A DNA stretch of 64,000 bases from UBA1858 sp964636225 (GTDB lineage: Bacteria > Pseudomonadota > Gammaproteobacteria > UBA4575): positions 1 to 64,000 of the forward strand of contig CAZWQM010000009.1 of assembly GCA_964636225.1 (NCBI GenBank). The letters are read 5' to 3'. The position numbers were made by a program, and so were the translations under genes. The notes below the pieces were generated by a model. The model was not told where the DNA came from. It made no database searches and saw nothing but the letters and a program-made list of their open reading frames with translations. Each line of letters begins with the position of its first letter. Position 1 is the stretch's first letter. Positions 50,751-59,331 of this stretch are shown here, one piece after another.

Positions 50751-51974
50751 ATGGGAGATTTTCATCAGAGCGGTATTGTTACCACGCTGCATAATTTGAC
50801 AAATAGACCTTATGAGGATGTTGAGCGAGATCTGGTCAACTTTAGTCGGCAAAGACGTATGGGGATAATACTTCCATCTTTATATTCAGAGCTGAAAACC
50901 GATGCGCTGCTGAATATCGTTAAGAAATTAAAAGATGTACCTTACTTGAACCAGATTGTGATTGGTCTGGATAGATCTAATGAGGAAGAATATCGGCATG
51001 CATTAAAGTTTTTTTCCGTACTGCCTCAAAATCATCGTGTGCTATGGAACGACGGTCCGCGTTTAAGCGCTCTGCATAACGAGTTACATGCCATGGATCT
51101 GGCGCCTTTAGAGCTAGGTAAAGGACGTAATGTCTGGTATTGCATGGGTTATGTACTTGCTTCAGGTCAGACAGATTCCGTGGCTTTACATGATTGCGAC
51201 ATATTAACTTATGAACGTGATCTGTTGGCGCGATTAATTTATCCGGTAGCCAATCCTTTATTCAACTACGAGTTTTGCAAAGGTTACTATGCGCGTTATG
51301 CAGACGGGAAGATTAATGGACGTGTAAGTCGATTGTTTGTTACTCCGTTGTTACGCGCACTTAAAAGAGTCGTAGGGCACAATGATTATCTTGAGTTTAT
51401 GGATAGCTTTAGATATCCGCTTGCGGGTGAATTTTCATTTAGAACCGATGTGTTAAATGACTTGCGCATTCCCAGTGACTGGGGTCTGGAAATTGGTGTG
51501 CTATCGGAAATGCATCGAAACTATGCGCATAATCGTCTCTGCCAGGTCGATATTGCCGAAACATACGACCATAAACATCAAGATTTATCGCTGGAGGATA
51601 AGCAAAAAGGTTTATCTAAAATGTGCATGGATATTGCTAAAGCGTTATTTAGAAAAATGGCGACTCAAGGAGTGGTGTTTTCCCATGAAACTTTCCGTAC
51701 TTTAAAAGCGACTTACTTGCGTATCGCTTTGGACTTTGTTGAAACTTACCACAACGATGCCAGATTTAATGGTTTGGCACATGAGCTTCACGAGGAAGAG
51801 TTAGTGGTCGAAGCATTTTCTGAAAATTTAGTGATTGCTGGGCAACTATTTTTGGATAATCCTATGGAGACGCCCTTTATTCCAAGCTGGAACCGTATCG
51901 CCAGTGCCGTGCCAGATATATTTGATCGTCTGCGCGATGCTGTAGAGGAAGATAATAAAGAATTTTCGAGGTAA
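50751..51974 (+). CDS. Glucosyl-3-phosphoglycerate synthase-like glycosyltransferase
   Basis: A 407-aa GT-A glycosyltransferase resembling GT81 glucosyl-3-phosphoglycerate synthases. It has GIILPSLYSEL at the N-terminus, GRNVWYCMGYVLA, the metal-binding HDCDILTY near residue 146, and GLEIGVLSEMHRN near 245. It would transfer glucose from a nucleotide-sugar to 3-phosphoglycerate. It lacks the mannosyl-3-phosphoglycerate synthase motifs I know, so glucose is preferred, but the donor is inferred. It lies between the phosphatase and a GH13 phosphorylase. Confidence 0.86.
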   Translation: MGDFHQSGIVTTLHNLTNRPYEDVERDLVNFSRQRRMGIILPSLYSELKTDALLNIVKKLKDVPYLNQIVIGLDRSNEEEYRHALKFFSVLPQNHRVLWNDGPRLSALHNELHAMDLAPLELGKGRNVWYCMGYVLASGQTDSVALHDCDILTYERDLLARLIYPVANPLFNYEFCKGYYARYADGKINGRVSRLFVTPLLRALKRVVGHNDYLEFMDSFRYPLAGEFSFRTDVLNDLRIPSDWGLEIGVLSEMHRNYAHNRLCQVDIAETYDHKHQDLSLEDKQKGLSKMCMDIAKALFRKMATQGVVFSHETFRTLKATYLRIALDFVETYHNDARFNGLAHELHEEELVVEAFSENLVIAGQLFLDNPMETPFIPSWNRIASAVPDIFDRLRDAVEEDNKEFSR

Positions 51975-51992
51975 CTGTATAGGTCAATAATT

Positions 51993-53738
51993 ATGGACGA
52001 TTTACTACATGCGTTAACACAGCGAGTTACTTTACACCTTGAAGCAATCTATGCGGATGTAGAAAACGTTACCGATTATCCGCAACTGGCTGAACAGCTT
52101 ATTCAGGCCGCCAAGCTGGAGTCTAGTCAGGTCGAAGAAATAAACCAGCTTGATTACTGGGATCAGACCGATGTCGCCATGATTACTTATGCGGATACGA
52201 TTCGCGAAAATGAAATAATTCCACTACAAGTTTTACACACGTTTCTTGATGAGTTCTGTAAAGACATTGTTAATATAGTGCATATCCTGCCGTTTTTTCC
52301 ATTCAGTTCAGATGATGGTTTTGCGGTAATTGATTATTACGATGTCAACAAACGACATGGTGACTGGAACGATATAAGCAGTATCGCTCGCGATTATCAT
52401 TTAATGTCGGATCTTGTGATTAACCACTGTTCGAGAAACAGTCAGTGGTTTAAAAATTTCAAAGACGGGAAAGATCCGGGAAAAGATTATTTCTTTACCG
52501 CTTCACCTAGTGATGATTTGTCTGAAGTCGTGCGGCCACGTACCAATCCATTGCTGAAAGAAGTAAAAACCAAAGATGGAATTAAACACGTATGGTGTAC
52601 TTTCAGCTATGATCAGATAGATCTGGATTTTAGCAATCCGCAGGTATTGCTTGAGTTTGTACGTATCATTCGCTTCTATCTGGATAAAGGCGTACGTATT
52701 TTTCGTTTTGATGCCGTGGCATTTTTATGGAAAATTGTGGGGACCAACTGTCTGAATCTGGATCAAACGCACGAAATTGTTCGGTTGCTGCGTACACTGA
52801 TTGAACGCGTTCGACCGGATGCCATGATTATCACGGAAACAAATATTCCCAACCGTGAAAATCTTTCTTATTTTGGCAACGCTAATGAAGCGCATTGTAT
52901 TTATAATTTTTCTCTTCCTCCATTACTGTTAAATACTTTACTCACAGGAGACTGTCATTACTTAAAGCAGTGGATGATGAGTATGCCGCCAGCGGAATAT
53001 GGTACGGCGTATTTTAATTTTATTGCTTCGCACGATGGGATTGGTTTGAGACCGGCAGAAGGGTTATTGGATCCGGAAGAAATAGATGTGCTGATTAAAA
53101 CAACGGAAAGTTTTGGTGGTAAAGTATCATGGCGCTCAACTGCAGATGGTCAGCAGCATCCTTATGAATTAAATATTGCGTTGTTTGATGCTCTGCAGGG
53201 CACTGTCAATGGTAAGGATGATTTGGGCGAAGACCGATTTATATGTGCGCACGCTATTATGCTCGCGTTGGAAGGTATTCCTGCCTTCTATGTTCACAGT
53301 TTGCTTGGAACAGGCAACGACTATCAACGCGTAGAAAATACCAAGCGTAACCGAACCATTAACCGTCATCGCTGGCAATTTAAAGAATTACGTCGGCAGT
53401 TAAGCGATCCATCTTCCCAGCATGCACATGTGTTTAAACGGCTGAGCGAACTTATTAGTATTCGGCGTAAGCAGCCAGCGTTTCATCCTAATGCGACACG
53501 ATTTACACTGCATTTAGGAAATCAGATATTTGGTTTTTGGCGACAAAGTATGAATAGACGTCAAAGCATTTTTTGTATCAGTAATATTTCAACTGAAATG
53601 CTGACTTTATTGCTCTCGGATATTAATTTGATTAGTACTGAAAACTGGTTTGATTTAATCAGTGGTGAAAAACTTGAGCATATCGACGGTACGTTTGAGC
53701 TGAAGCCCTATCAAACATGCTGGATTACGAATCAGTAA
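51993..53738 (+). CDS. GH13 family sugar phosphorylase (glucosylglycerate phosphorylase-like)
   Basis: A 581-aa GH13 subfamily 18-like enzyme. The barrel shows IVHILPFFPFSSDDGFAVIDY, the nucleophile Asp in GVRIFRFDAVAFLWK, acid/base Glu in MIITETNIPN, and FIASHDGIGLRPAEG. This last motif and the size match sucrose and glucosylglycerate phosphorylases. Given its two neighbours, which make glucosylglycerate, phosphorolysis of that compound to glucose-1-phosphate and glycerate is the best guess; sucrose cannot be excluded by sequence. Confidence 0.85.
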   Translation: MDDLLHALTQRVTLHLEAIYADVENVTDYPQLAEQLIQAAKLESSQVEEINQLDYWDQTDVAMITYADTIRENEIIPLQVLHTFLDEFCKDIVNIVHILPFFPFSSDDGFAVIDYYDVNKRHGDWNDISSIARDYHLMSDLVINHCSRNSQWFKNFKDGKDPGKDYFFTASPSDDLSEVVRPRTNPLLKEVKTKDGIKHVWCTFSYDQIDLDFSNPQVLLEFVRIIRFYLDKGVRIFRFDAVAFLWKIVGTNCLNLDQTHEIVRLLRTLIERVRPDAMIITETNIPNRENLSYFGNANEAHCIYNFSLPPLLLNTLLTGDCHYLKQWMMSMPPAEYGTAYFNFIASHDGIGLRPAEGLLDPEEIDVLIKTTESFGGKVSWRSTADGQQHPYELNIALFDALQGTVNGKDDLGEDRFICAHAIMLALEGIPAFYVHSLLGTGNDYQRVENTKRNRTINRHRWQFKELRRQLSDPSSQHAHVFKRLSELISIRRKQPAFHPNATRFTLHLGNQIFGFWRQSMNRRQSIFCISNISTEMLTLLLSDINLISTENWFDLISGEKLEHIDGTFELKPYQTCWITNQ

Positions 53739-53782
53739 TTTTGCATGCGGCACTCTTTCTTAACGCACCATTTTTTCAAAAC

Positions 53783-53808
53783 GTCATTCCCGCGCAGGCT
53801 GGAATCCA
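53783..53808 (-). repeat. 26-bp palindromic repeat (GTCAT to ATCCA)
   Basis: GTCATTCCCGCGCAGGCTGGAATCCA downstream of the GH13 gene. The right arm has a substitution (CTGGAAT for CGGGAAT), so the stem is partly decayed. Confidence 0.75.
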
Positions 53809-53854
53809 GATCATATAAGTGTTTGTTACATGTGCTGTGGTAATAGATAGCAGT

Positions 53855-53952
53855 TGGATTACATAAAACCGTCCATGGGTTTTGCCCTTCAGGCCAGCCT
53901 TTGGTTGTTAAAATTCGCTCCCTGCGAATTTTTCCCGTTGTCACGGGAATGG
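53855..53952 (-). repeat. Composite multi-hairpin repeat, copy B
   Basis: The reverse complement reads CCATTCCCGTGACAACGGGA, then AAATTCG/CGAATTT, CCAAAGGCTGGCCTGAAGGGC, AAAACC/GGTTTT and GTAATCCA. It aligns almost end to end with the copy at window positions 1-99, with roughly three quarters of bases identical by eye and no obvious large gaps, and differences often preserve pairing. Confidence 0.78.
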
Positions 53953-54055
53953 TTTCATATTAAACAGGAATGATGCAACTTCAATATGGTGTTAATTTTT
54001 ACTCTGTGTCATTGCGGCGGGTCTCTGTTCAGAACATCTTGCGAGACCGGGTTGT

Positions 54056-56617
54056 TTAACTGAATGTATCGTCTTCCATTTCCTTTAACTTATATAGTGT
54101 ATCCAAGGCTTGTTTCGGTGTTAAATCGTCGGGATTGATTTCTTGCAGCATTTCTATCGCCGGATGTGGGACTGCAGGCTCAACTGTTAATGGTAATTCC
54201 GTCTGGATTAAATCCTTTGATTTTGATTGCTGCTCCAGTAAGGCCAAACGTTTTTTTGCATTGTTGATGATACTTCTGGGAACGCCGGCCAGTTTGGCAA
54301 CTTGCAGGCCGTAGCTTTGATTGGCCGGACCGGGTTTTACACTATGTAAAAATACGATTTCATCATCGTGCTCAATGGCATCGATGTGAATATTAACCGC
54401 GCCTTCCAGCTCATTTGCCAATGACGTTAGTTCAAAGTAATGCGTTGCAAATGTCGTCAGAGAACGGTTTTTCTGCAGCAGATGTTCAGCGCATCCCCAG
54501 GCTAAAGACAGGCCGTCAAAAGTACTTGTGCCGCGGCCAATTTCATCCATCAATACCAGACTTTTTTCAGTCGCGTTGTTTAATATATTCGCCGCCTCAG
54601 TCATTTCTACCATGAATGTTGAACGTCCGGTGCTTAAGTCATCTGAGGCACCGACGCGGGTAAATATTCTGTCTATCGAACCCAGTCGTGCTGATTCAGC
54701 TGGCACATAACAGCCGGCAAACGCCATAATGACAATCAGCGCAGTTTGTCGCATGAAGGTGGATTTTCCGCCCATGTTGGGACCCGTGATTAACAGTAAC
54801 CTAGACTGCGGATTGAGCGTAATGTCGTTAGCTATGAAGGGTGTAGATTGAATTTGTTCGACAACCGGATGACGTCCCTGTTGAATATACAGGCCTGTTT
54901 CGTCAGTCAGCTCGGGCTGAGCGTAATTAAACTCTAATGCCACATATGCATAGCAGGCGAGTACATCAAGTTGAGCGAGCGCGCTGGCAATAGACTGCAG
55001 AGGCAGCAGGTAATCAAGTAACTGTGCAAGTATTTTTTCATATAAATATTTTTCACGCGTGAGTGCCCGATCTTTTGCGCTCAAAACTTTATCTTCGAAC
55101 TGTTTTAATTCTGGAGTGATATAGCGTTCTACATTTTTTAAGGTCTGACGACGTGTATATCGATCAGGAATTTTACTTGCTTGTAATTTGCTGACTTCAA
55201 TGTAGTAGCCATGCACGCGGTTATAAGCCACTTTTAAAGTGCTGATACCGGTTTCCTGTTGTTCGCGTTGTTCCAGTTGTAATAAAAAATCATCTGCATT
55301 CGTATGTAATGTGCGTAGCTCATCCAGCTCGCTGTCGTAACCATTTGCTATCACACCGCCATCTTTAACAAAGGCCGAGGGTTCATCCATTAGCGAAGAA
55401 GTCAAAAGAGTATTCAATGCTTGCGGCGTTTCGAGTTGATTATTTAGTGCATGTATTCGGCCTTCGCTAAAACAATTTAATAATGTCTGGATATTCGGTA
55501 ATTCCTCCAGAGAATCCCTTAATGCTGTCAGGTCGCGAGGCCGGGCGATCTGGATAGCAATACGTGCACGAATACGTTCTATGTCGGCAATGGCTTTTAG
55601 ATGTGTCTGTACTTCGGGAAAAGTTTTTGTCTGAATAAAATCATCGATTGCCTGATAACGTAGTTTTAATTCTCCTATATCCAGACAGGGTTGACCCAGC
55701 CAGCGACGTAAACAGCGTGCACCCATCGCGGTTTTTGTATGATCCAAAACACCGGTCAGACAATGTTTGTTACCTCCATCAATTGATTGATCAATCTCCA
55801 GATTTTTGCGGCTAATGGCATCCACCACAATGTATTCATCATGGCGTTGCATGCGTAAACTGGTAATATGGGGTAGTGCTTTTCTTTGTGTGTCTTTCAC
55901 GTATTGCAATAAAGCGCCCGCTGCACATATTGCTATAGGAAAATCTTCGCAACCAAAGCCTGCCAGATCTTTGGTGCCGAACTGTTCGGTGAGTAATCGG
56001 TATGAACTGTCAAATTCGAAAATCCACTCCGGTTGAGTGAGCGATTGTCGCTGGCCGAGTGGAAGTGTGGAATATTCTTGGGTAATAATTTCGGCGGGAT
56101 GCAATCGTTCAATTTCAGCCAGCAATTCATCGGTACTGGAAAAAATCTGTAACAGAAAATCACCTGAGCCTAATTCAAGGCTGGCCAAACCAATGGACTC
56201 ATTCTGTGTATAAATTGCACAGATGTGATTATCGCGTTTTTGATCCAGCAAATTCTCATCAGTAATAGTGCCGGGAGTTACAATTCGTACCACTTCACGC
56301 TTAACCAGGCCTTTGCTGGTCGCGGGATCACTGACCTGTTCACAGACAGCAATGGATTGCCCGGATTTAACCAGTCGTCCCAAATAATTTTCGGCAGCAT
56401 GCACCGGTACACCCGCCATGGGAATGCGCTGGCCATTGGAGTTGCCGCGCGAAGTAAGCGTCAGATCCAGAAGTCTTGCGGCTTTTTCCGCGTCATCCAT
56501 GAAAAGTTCATAGAAGTCACCCATACGGTAAAAAAGTATCTTGTCCGGGTGATCTGCCTTAATGCCCAGATACTGCTGCATCATTGGCGTATGATTTTCG
56601 AAAGATTGGCTTGTCAT
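54056..56617 (-). CDS. mutS: DNA mismatch repair protein MutS
   Basis: An 853-aa mismatch-recognition ATPase. The N-terminal mismatch-binding segment FYRMGDFYELF contains the F-x-E motif that stacks on mispairs. The ATPase has Walker A TGPNMGGKSTFMRQ near residue 615, DEIGRGTSTFDG (Walker B), and TTFATHYFEL. Length equals E. coli MutS (853). It is divergent from pncC and is a complete gene. Confidence 0.98.
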   Translation of the reverse strand: MTSQSFENHTPMMQQYLGIKADHPDKILFYRMGDFYELFMDDAEKAARLLDLTLTSRGNSNGQRIPMAGVPVHAAENYLGRLVKSGQSIAVCEQVSDPATSKGLVKREVVRIVTPGTITDENLLDQKRDNHICAIYTQNESIGLASLELGSGDFLLQIFSSTDELLAEIERLHPAEIITQEYSTLPLGQRQSLTQPEWIFEFDSSYRLLTEQFGTKDLAGFGCEDFPIAICAAGALLQYVKDTQRKALPHITSLRMQRHDEYIVVDAISRKNLEIDQSIDGGNKHCLTGVLDHTKTAMGARCLRRWLGQPCLDIGELKLRYQAIDDFIQTKTFPEVQTHLKAIADIERIRARIAIQIARPRDLTALRDSLEELPNIQTLLNCFSEGRIHALNNQLETPQALNTLLTSSLMDEPSAFVKDGGVIANGYDSELDELRTLHTNADDFLLQLEQREQQETGISTLKVAYNRVHGYYIEVSKLQASKIPDRYTRRQTLKNVERYITPELKQFEDKVLSAKDRALTREKYLYEKILAQLLDYLLPLQSIASALAQLDVLACYAYVALEFNYAQPELTDETGLYIQQGRHPVVEQIQSTPFIANDITLNPQSRLLLITGPNMGGKSTFMRQTALIVIMAFAGCYVPAESARLGSIDRIFTRVGASDDLSTGRSTFMVEMTEAANILNNATEKSLVLMDEIGRGTSTFDGLSLAWGCAEHLLQKNRSLTTFATHYFELTSLANELEGAVNIHIDAIEHDDEIVFLHSVKPGPANQSYGLQVAKLAGVPRSIINNAKKRLALLEQQSKSKDLIQTELPLTVEPAVPHPAIEMLQEINPDDLTPKQALDTLYKLKEMEDDTFS

Positions 56618-56662
56618 TGGAATAGTTTAACCCTAATACTTTGAGCAACAAGAATATTAATC

Positions 56663-57175
56663 GTGTTATTTTTTTCAGCAGGACAAATCGGGGAGATTGC
56701 TATTAAAACGATTATTTCTCAAGTGGCGGAACTGCTTAAAGTTAATCAATACAAATTAACCCTGGCGGAATCCTGCACAGGTGGCTGGCTGGCTAAAGTG
56801 TGCACTGACTTACCCGGCAGTTCTGACTGGTTTGATCGCGGTTTTGTTACTTATAGTAATGCAGCCAAGCATGAGATGTTAGGTGTGAATAAATCAACCA
56901 TTAAAAACCATGGTGCCGTCAGTCAGCAAACGGTGCAGGAAATGGTGTCCGGAGCTTTGATGCGCAGTCATGCAGACTGGGCAATTGCGATTTCGGGAGT
57001 GGCGGGTCCGGGAGGGGGTAGTGCAGTCAATCCGGCAGGATCTGTGTGGTTTGCCTGGATGAAAAAGAATCAAAATCCCAGAACAAGCAAAAAAATCTTT
57101 TCCGGTGAGCGTGAACAGGTGCGAGAGCAGTCTGTTGAATATGCATTAGAAGAATTACTTAAGCTATTGAAATGA
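56663..57175 (+). CDS. pncC: Nicotinamide-nucleotide amidohydrolase PncC (CinA C-terminal)
   Basis: A 170-aa CinA C-terminal domain protein that deamidates nicotinamide mononucleotide in NAD recycling. TLAESCTGGWLA near residues 33-44, GFVTYSNAAKHEMLGV near 62-77, and AISGVAGPGGG near 112-122 are complete. It starts at GTG after a short N-terminal extension. It lies between mutS and recA as in many gammaproteobacteria, and its stop overlaps thpR by four bases. Confidence 0.93.
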   Translation: MLFFSAGQIGEIAIKTIISQVAELLKVNQYKLTLAESCTGGWLAKVCTDLPGSSDWFDRGFVTYSNAAKHEMLGVNKSTIKNHGAVSQQTVQEMVSGALMRSHADWAIAISGVAGPGGGSAVNPAGSVWFAWMKKNQNPRTSKKIFSGEREQVREQSVEYALEELLKLLK

Positions 57176-57696
57176 ATGGAAAGCGGTTATTCCTGGCCTT
57201 TTGGCCAAATGAAAATCAACTTGAGAAGTTACATGAGCTTCAGTGTGATTATGCGGGTTGGGGTAGAGAAGTGTTATCTGAGAACTTTCATGTAACACTA
57301 TTATTTCTAGGAAATATTTCAAATAACGTTGCCGATTGTCTGATACAGAATATTCATGACCTCTCCATGCCGCCTTTTCACATGACACTGGATCGTCTGG
57401 GCTATTTCGATAAAACAAAAATATTCTGGGTAGGGCCGACCCATGTTCCGCATGAGCTAGAAAGTTTGTATAAAAGTGTGCGCAACTGTGCGCAAAACTG
57501 TGGTATTTCAAAATTGAGTAAACGTTATACGCCTCATGTTTCGTTGTTGAGACATTCAGAAATTCCCACTTCCAAACCTGACTTGACGCCGATTGAGTGG
57601 GATGTAAAAGAATTTTTTCTAGTGGAATCGCGGCTCGATAAAGACCGCGCACGTTACTACACGCGAGACAGTTTTTCTCTGACAAATCTTGAGTAG
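57172..57696 (+). CDS. thpR: RNA 2',3'-cyclic phosphodiesterase ThpR
   Basis: A 174-aa 2H phosphoesterase that opens 2',3'-cyclic phosphates on RNA and was first known as a 2'-5' RNA ligase. The two catalytic tetrapeptides are HVTL near residue 40 and HVSL near 123, each followed by beta-strand residues. It is translationally coupled to pncC by an ATGA overlap. Confidence 0.92.
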   Translation: MNGKRLFLAFWPNENQLEKLHELQCDYAGWGREVLSENFHVTLLFLGNISNNVADCLIQNIHDLSMPPFHMTLDRLGYFDKTKIFWVGPTHVPHELESLYKSVRNCAQNCGISKLSKRYTPHVSLLRHSEIPTSKPDLTPIEWDVKEFFLVESRLDKDRARYYTRDSFSLTNLE

Positions 57697-57790
57697 ACTG
57701 TGTGTGTCGACACTATTAAGATAGCTCAACCAAAATCCAATACAAATTTATATCCATCATATTTAATACACATAGAAGCCGAGGTAGTTC

Positions 57791-58837
57791 GTGGAAGAAG
57801 ATAAAAAGAAAGCGTTAACAGCCGCCCTAGGGCAAATTGAACGACAGTTTGGAAAAGGGGCCGTGATGCGCCTGGGTGATGATTCACTACCGCGCAATGT
57901 TGATGTCATTTCTACCGGTTCACTTGCATTGGATGTTGCTCTCGGTATTGGTGGTCTTCCCAAAGGCCGTGTGATTGAAATTTTTGGTCCGGAATCTTCT
58001 GGTAAAACGACTTTAACCCTGCAGGTGATTGCGGAATGCCAAAAGAAAGGCGGCACTGCGGCTTTCGTGGATGCTGAGCATGCGCTGGATCCTACTTATG
58101 CCGAAAAGCTGGGTGTGAATGTTGACGACCTGCTGGTTTCCCAACCGGACACGGGTGAGCAGGCACTGGAAATTACCGATATGCTGGTACGCTCCGGCGC
58201 GGTAGATATTGTCGTGGTCGACTCTGTCGCTGCGCTGACACCGCGTGCTGAAATTGAAGGCGATATGGGTGACTCGCACATGGGTCTGCAAGCGCGTTTA
58301 ATGTCACAGGCGTTAAGAAAGCTGACGGGTAATATCAAGCGTTCCAACACCATGGTCATCTTCATTAACCAGATTCGTATGAAGATTGGCGTCATGTTTG
58401 GCAGCCCTGAGACCACCACCGGAGGAAATGCGCTGAAGTTTTATGCTTCAGTTCGTCTGGATATTCGTCGTATAGGTTCAATCAAAAAGGGTGAAGAAAT
58501 ACTTGGTAGCGAAACCCGCGTTAAAGTGGTCAAGAACAAAATGGCACCTCCGTTCAAGAAAGCAGAATTTGAAATTCTTTACGGCGAGGGCATTTCCCGT
58601 GTGGGTGAATTGATTGACCTCGGCGTCGAGCATGATCTGGTGAAGAAATCAGGTTCCTGGTATAGCTACAATGATGAACGCATTGGTCAGGGCAAAGAAA
58701 ACGCCAAAGCTTACCTGAACGAAAATGCTCATCTGATTGATGAACTTGACGGCCTGCTGCGTGCAAAATTACTTCCGGATCTGAGTGGTTTTGTCCCTGA
58801 GCACTCGGAGTCCGAGGAAGAGCCGGCTGAAGCCTAA
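57791..58837 (+). CDS. recA: Recombinase RecA
   Basis: A 348-aa RecA. It starts at GTG, and has GPESSGKTTL (Walker A) near residue 66, VVDSVAALTP (Walker B) near 140, and an acidic C-terminal tail (SESEEEPAEA). It drives homologous pairing and LexA cleavage. A clear LexA box was not found in the upstream gap by eye. Confidence 0.98.
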   Translation: MEEDKKKALTAALGQIERQFGKGAVMRLGDDSLPRNVDVISTGSLALDVALGIGGLPKGRVIEIFGPESSGKTTLTLQVIAECQKKGGTAAFVDAEHALDPTYAEKLGVNVDDLLVSQPDTGEQALEITDMLVRSGAVDIVVVDSVAALTPRAEIEGDMGDSHMGLQARLMSQALRKLTGNIKRSNTMVIFINQIRMKIGVMFGSPETTTGGNALKFYASVRLDIRRIGSIKKGEEILGSETRVKVVKNKMAPPFKKAEFEILYGEGISRVGELIDLGVEHDLVKKSGSWYSYNDERIGQGKENAKAYLNENAHLIDELDGLLRAKLLPDLSGFVPEHSESEEEPAEA

Positions 58838-58859
58838 ATCAGAGAAAGAAAATGGGCCC

Positions 58860-59294
58860 GTGTCGGGTCGGGATGCCTACTATGTAGCGGTTGATCTTTT
58901 GGCTCGGCGTGAGCATTCTCGTGCCGAGCTCGAAGCCAAGCTCGCCAAAAGAGAATTTACTGAAGAACAGATCGCCAGTGCCTTTGAGCTGCTTCTGCAA
59001 CATGATCTGCAAAGTGATCAGCGCTATGTGGAAGATTTTGTTCGTTCCCGTATTCTGAAAGGCAATGGCCCGCTAAAAATTTCCCATGAATTACGTGCCC
59101 GTGGCGTTGACGCCTCCACAGTTGATGATTATCTAAACTGCCAGCAAATCGACTGGTTTGAGGTGGCCACGGCCACTTATGAAAAGAAATATCGCTCAAA
59201 TGATAAAATTGATGCACGAGAACAAGCTAAACGCGTACGCTTTATGCAATCAAAAGGCTTTCCTGGTGATATAATTTTCCGACTTTTTAAATGA
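58860..59294 (+). CDS. recX: Regulatory protein RecX
   Basis: A RecA modulator with the RecX three-helix repeats: AVDLLARREHSRAELEAKL at the N-terminus, QHDLQSDQRYVEDFVRSRILKGNGPLKISHELRARGV in the middle. I place the start at a GTG at 58860, giving 144 aa, typical for the family. A GTG at 58785 would extend it by 25 residues and overlap recA by 53 bases, which looks less likely. RecX limits RecA filament growth. Confidence 0.9.
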   Translation: MSGRDAYYVAVDLLARREHSRAELEAKLAKREFTEEQIASAFELLLQHDLQSDQRYVEDFVRSRILKGNGPLKISHELRARGVDASTVDDYLNCQQIDWFEVATATYEKKYRSNDKIDAREQAKRVRFMQSKGFPGDIIFRLFK

Positions 59295-59331
59295 CCGCAT
59301 CGGTAAGTGAACAATAAAGGATATCCAGTCA

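Larger units (their letters stand above)
53739..54055. other. Intergenic region with repeats before mutS end
   Basis: About 317 bp without a gene. It carries one 26-bp palindrome, the full reverse copy of the composite element, and AT-rich filler. The convergent GH13 and mutS genes end on either side. Confidence 0.6.

Noticed and set aside
57164..57685. 173-aa minus-strand ORF opposite thpR
   Set aside because: It covers the same bases as thpR, which has both catalytic HxTx/HxSx motifs and an operon overlap; the antisense product has no recognisable features.
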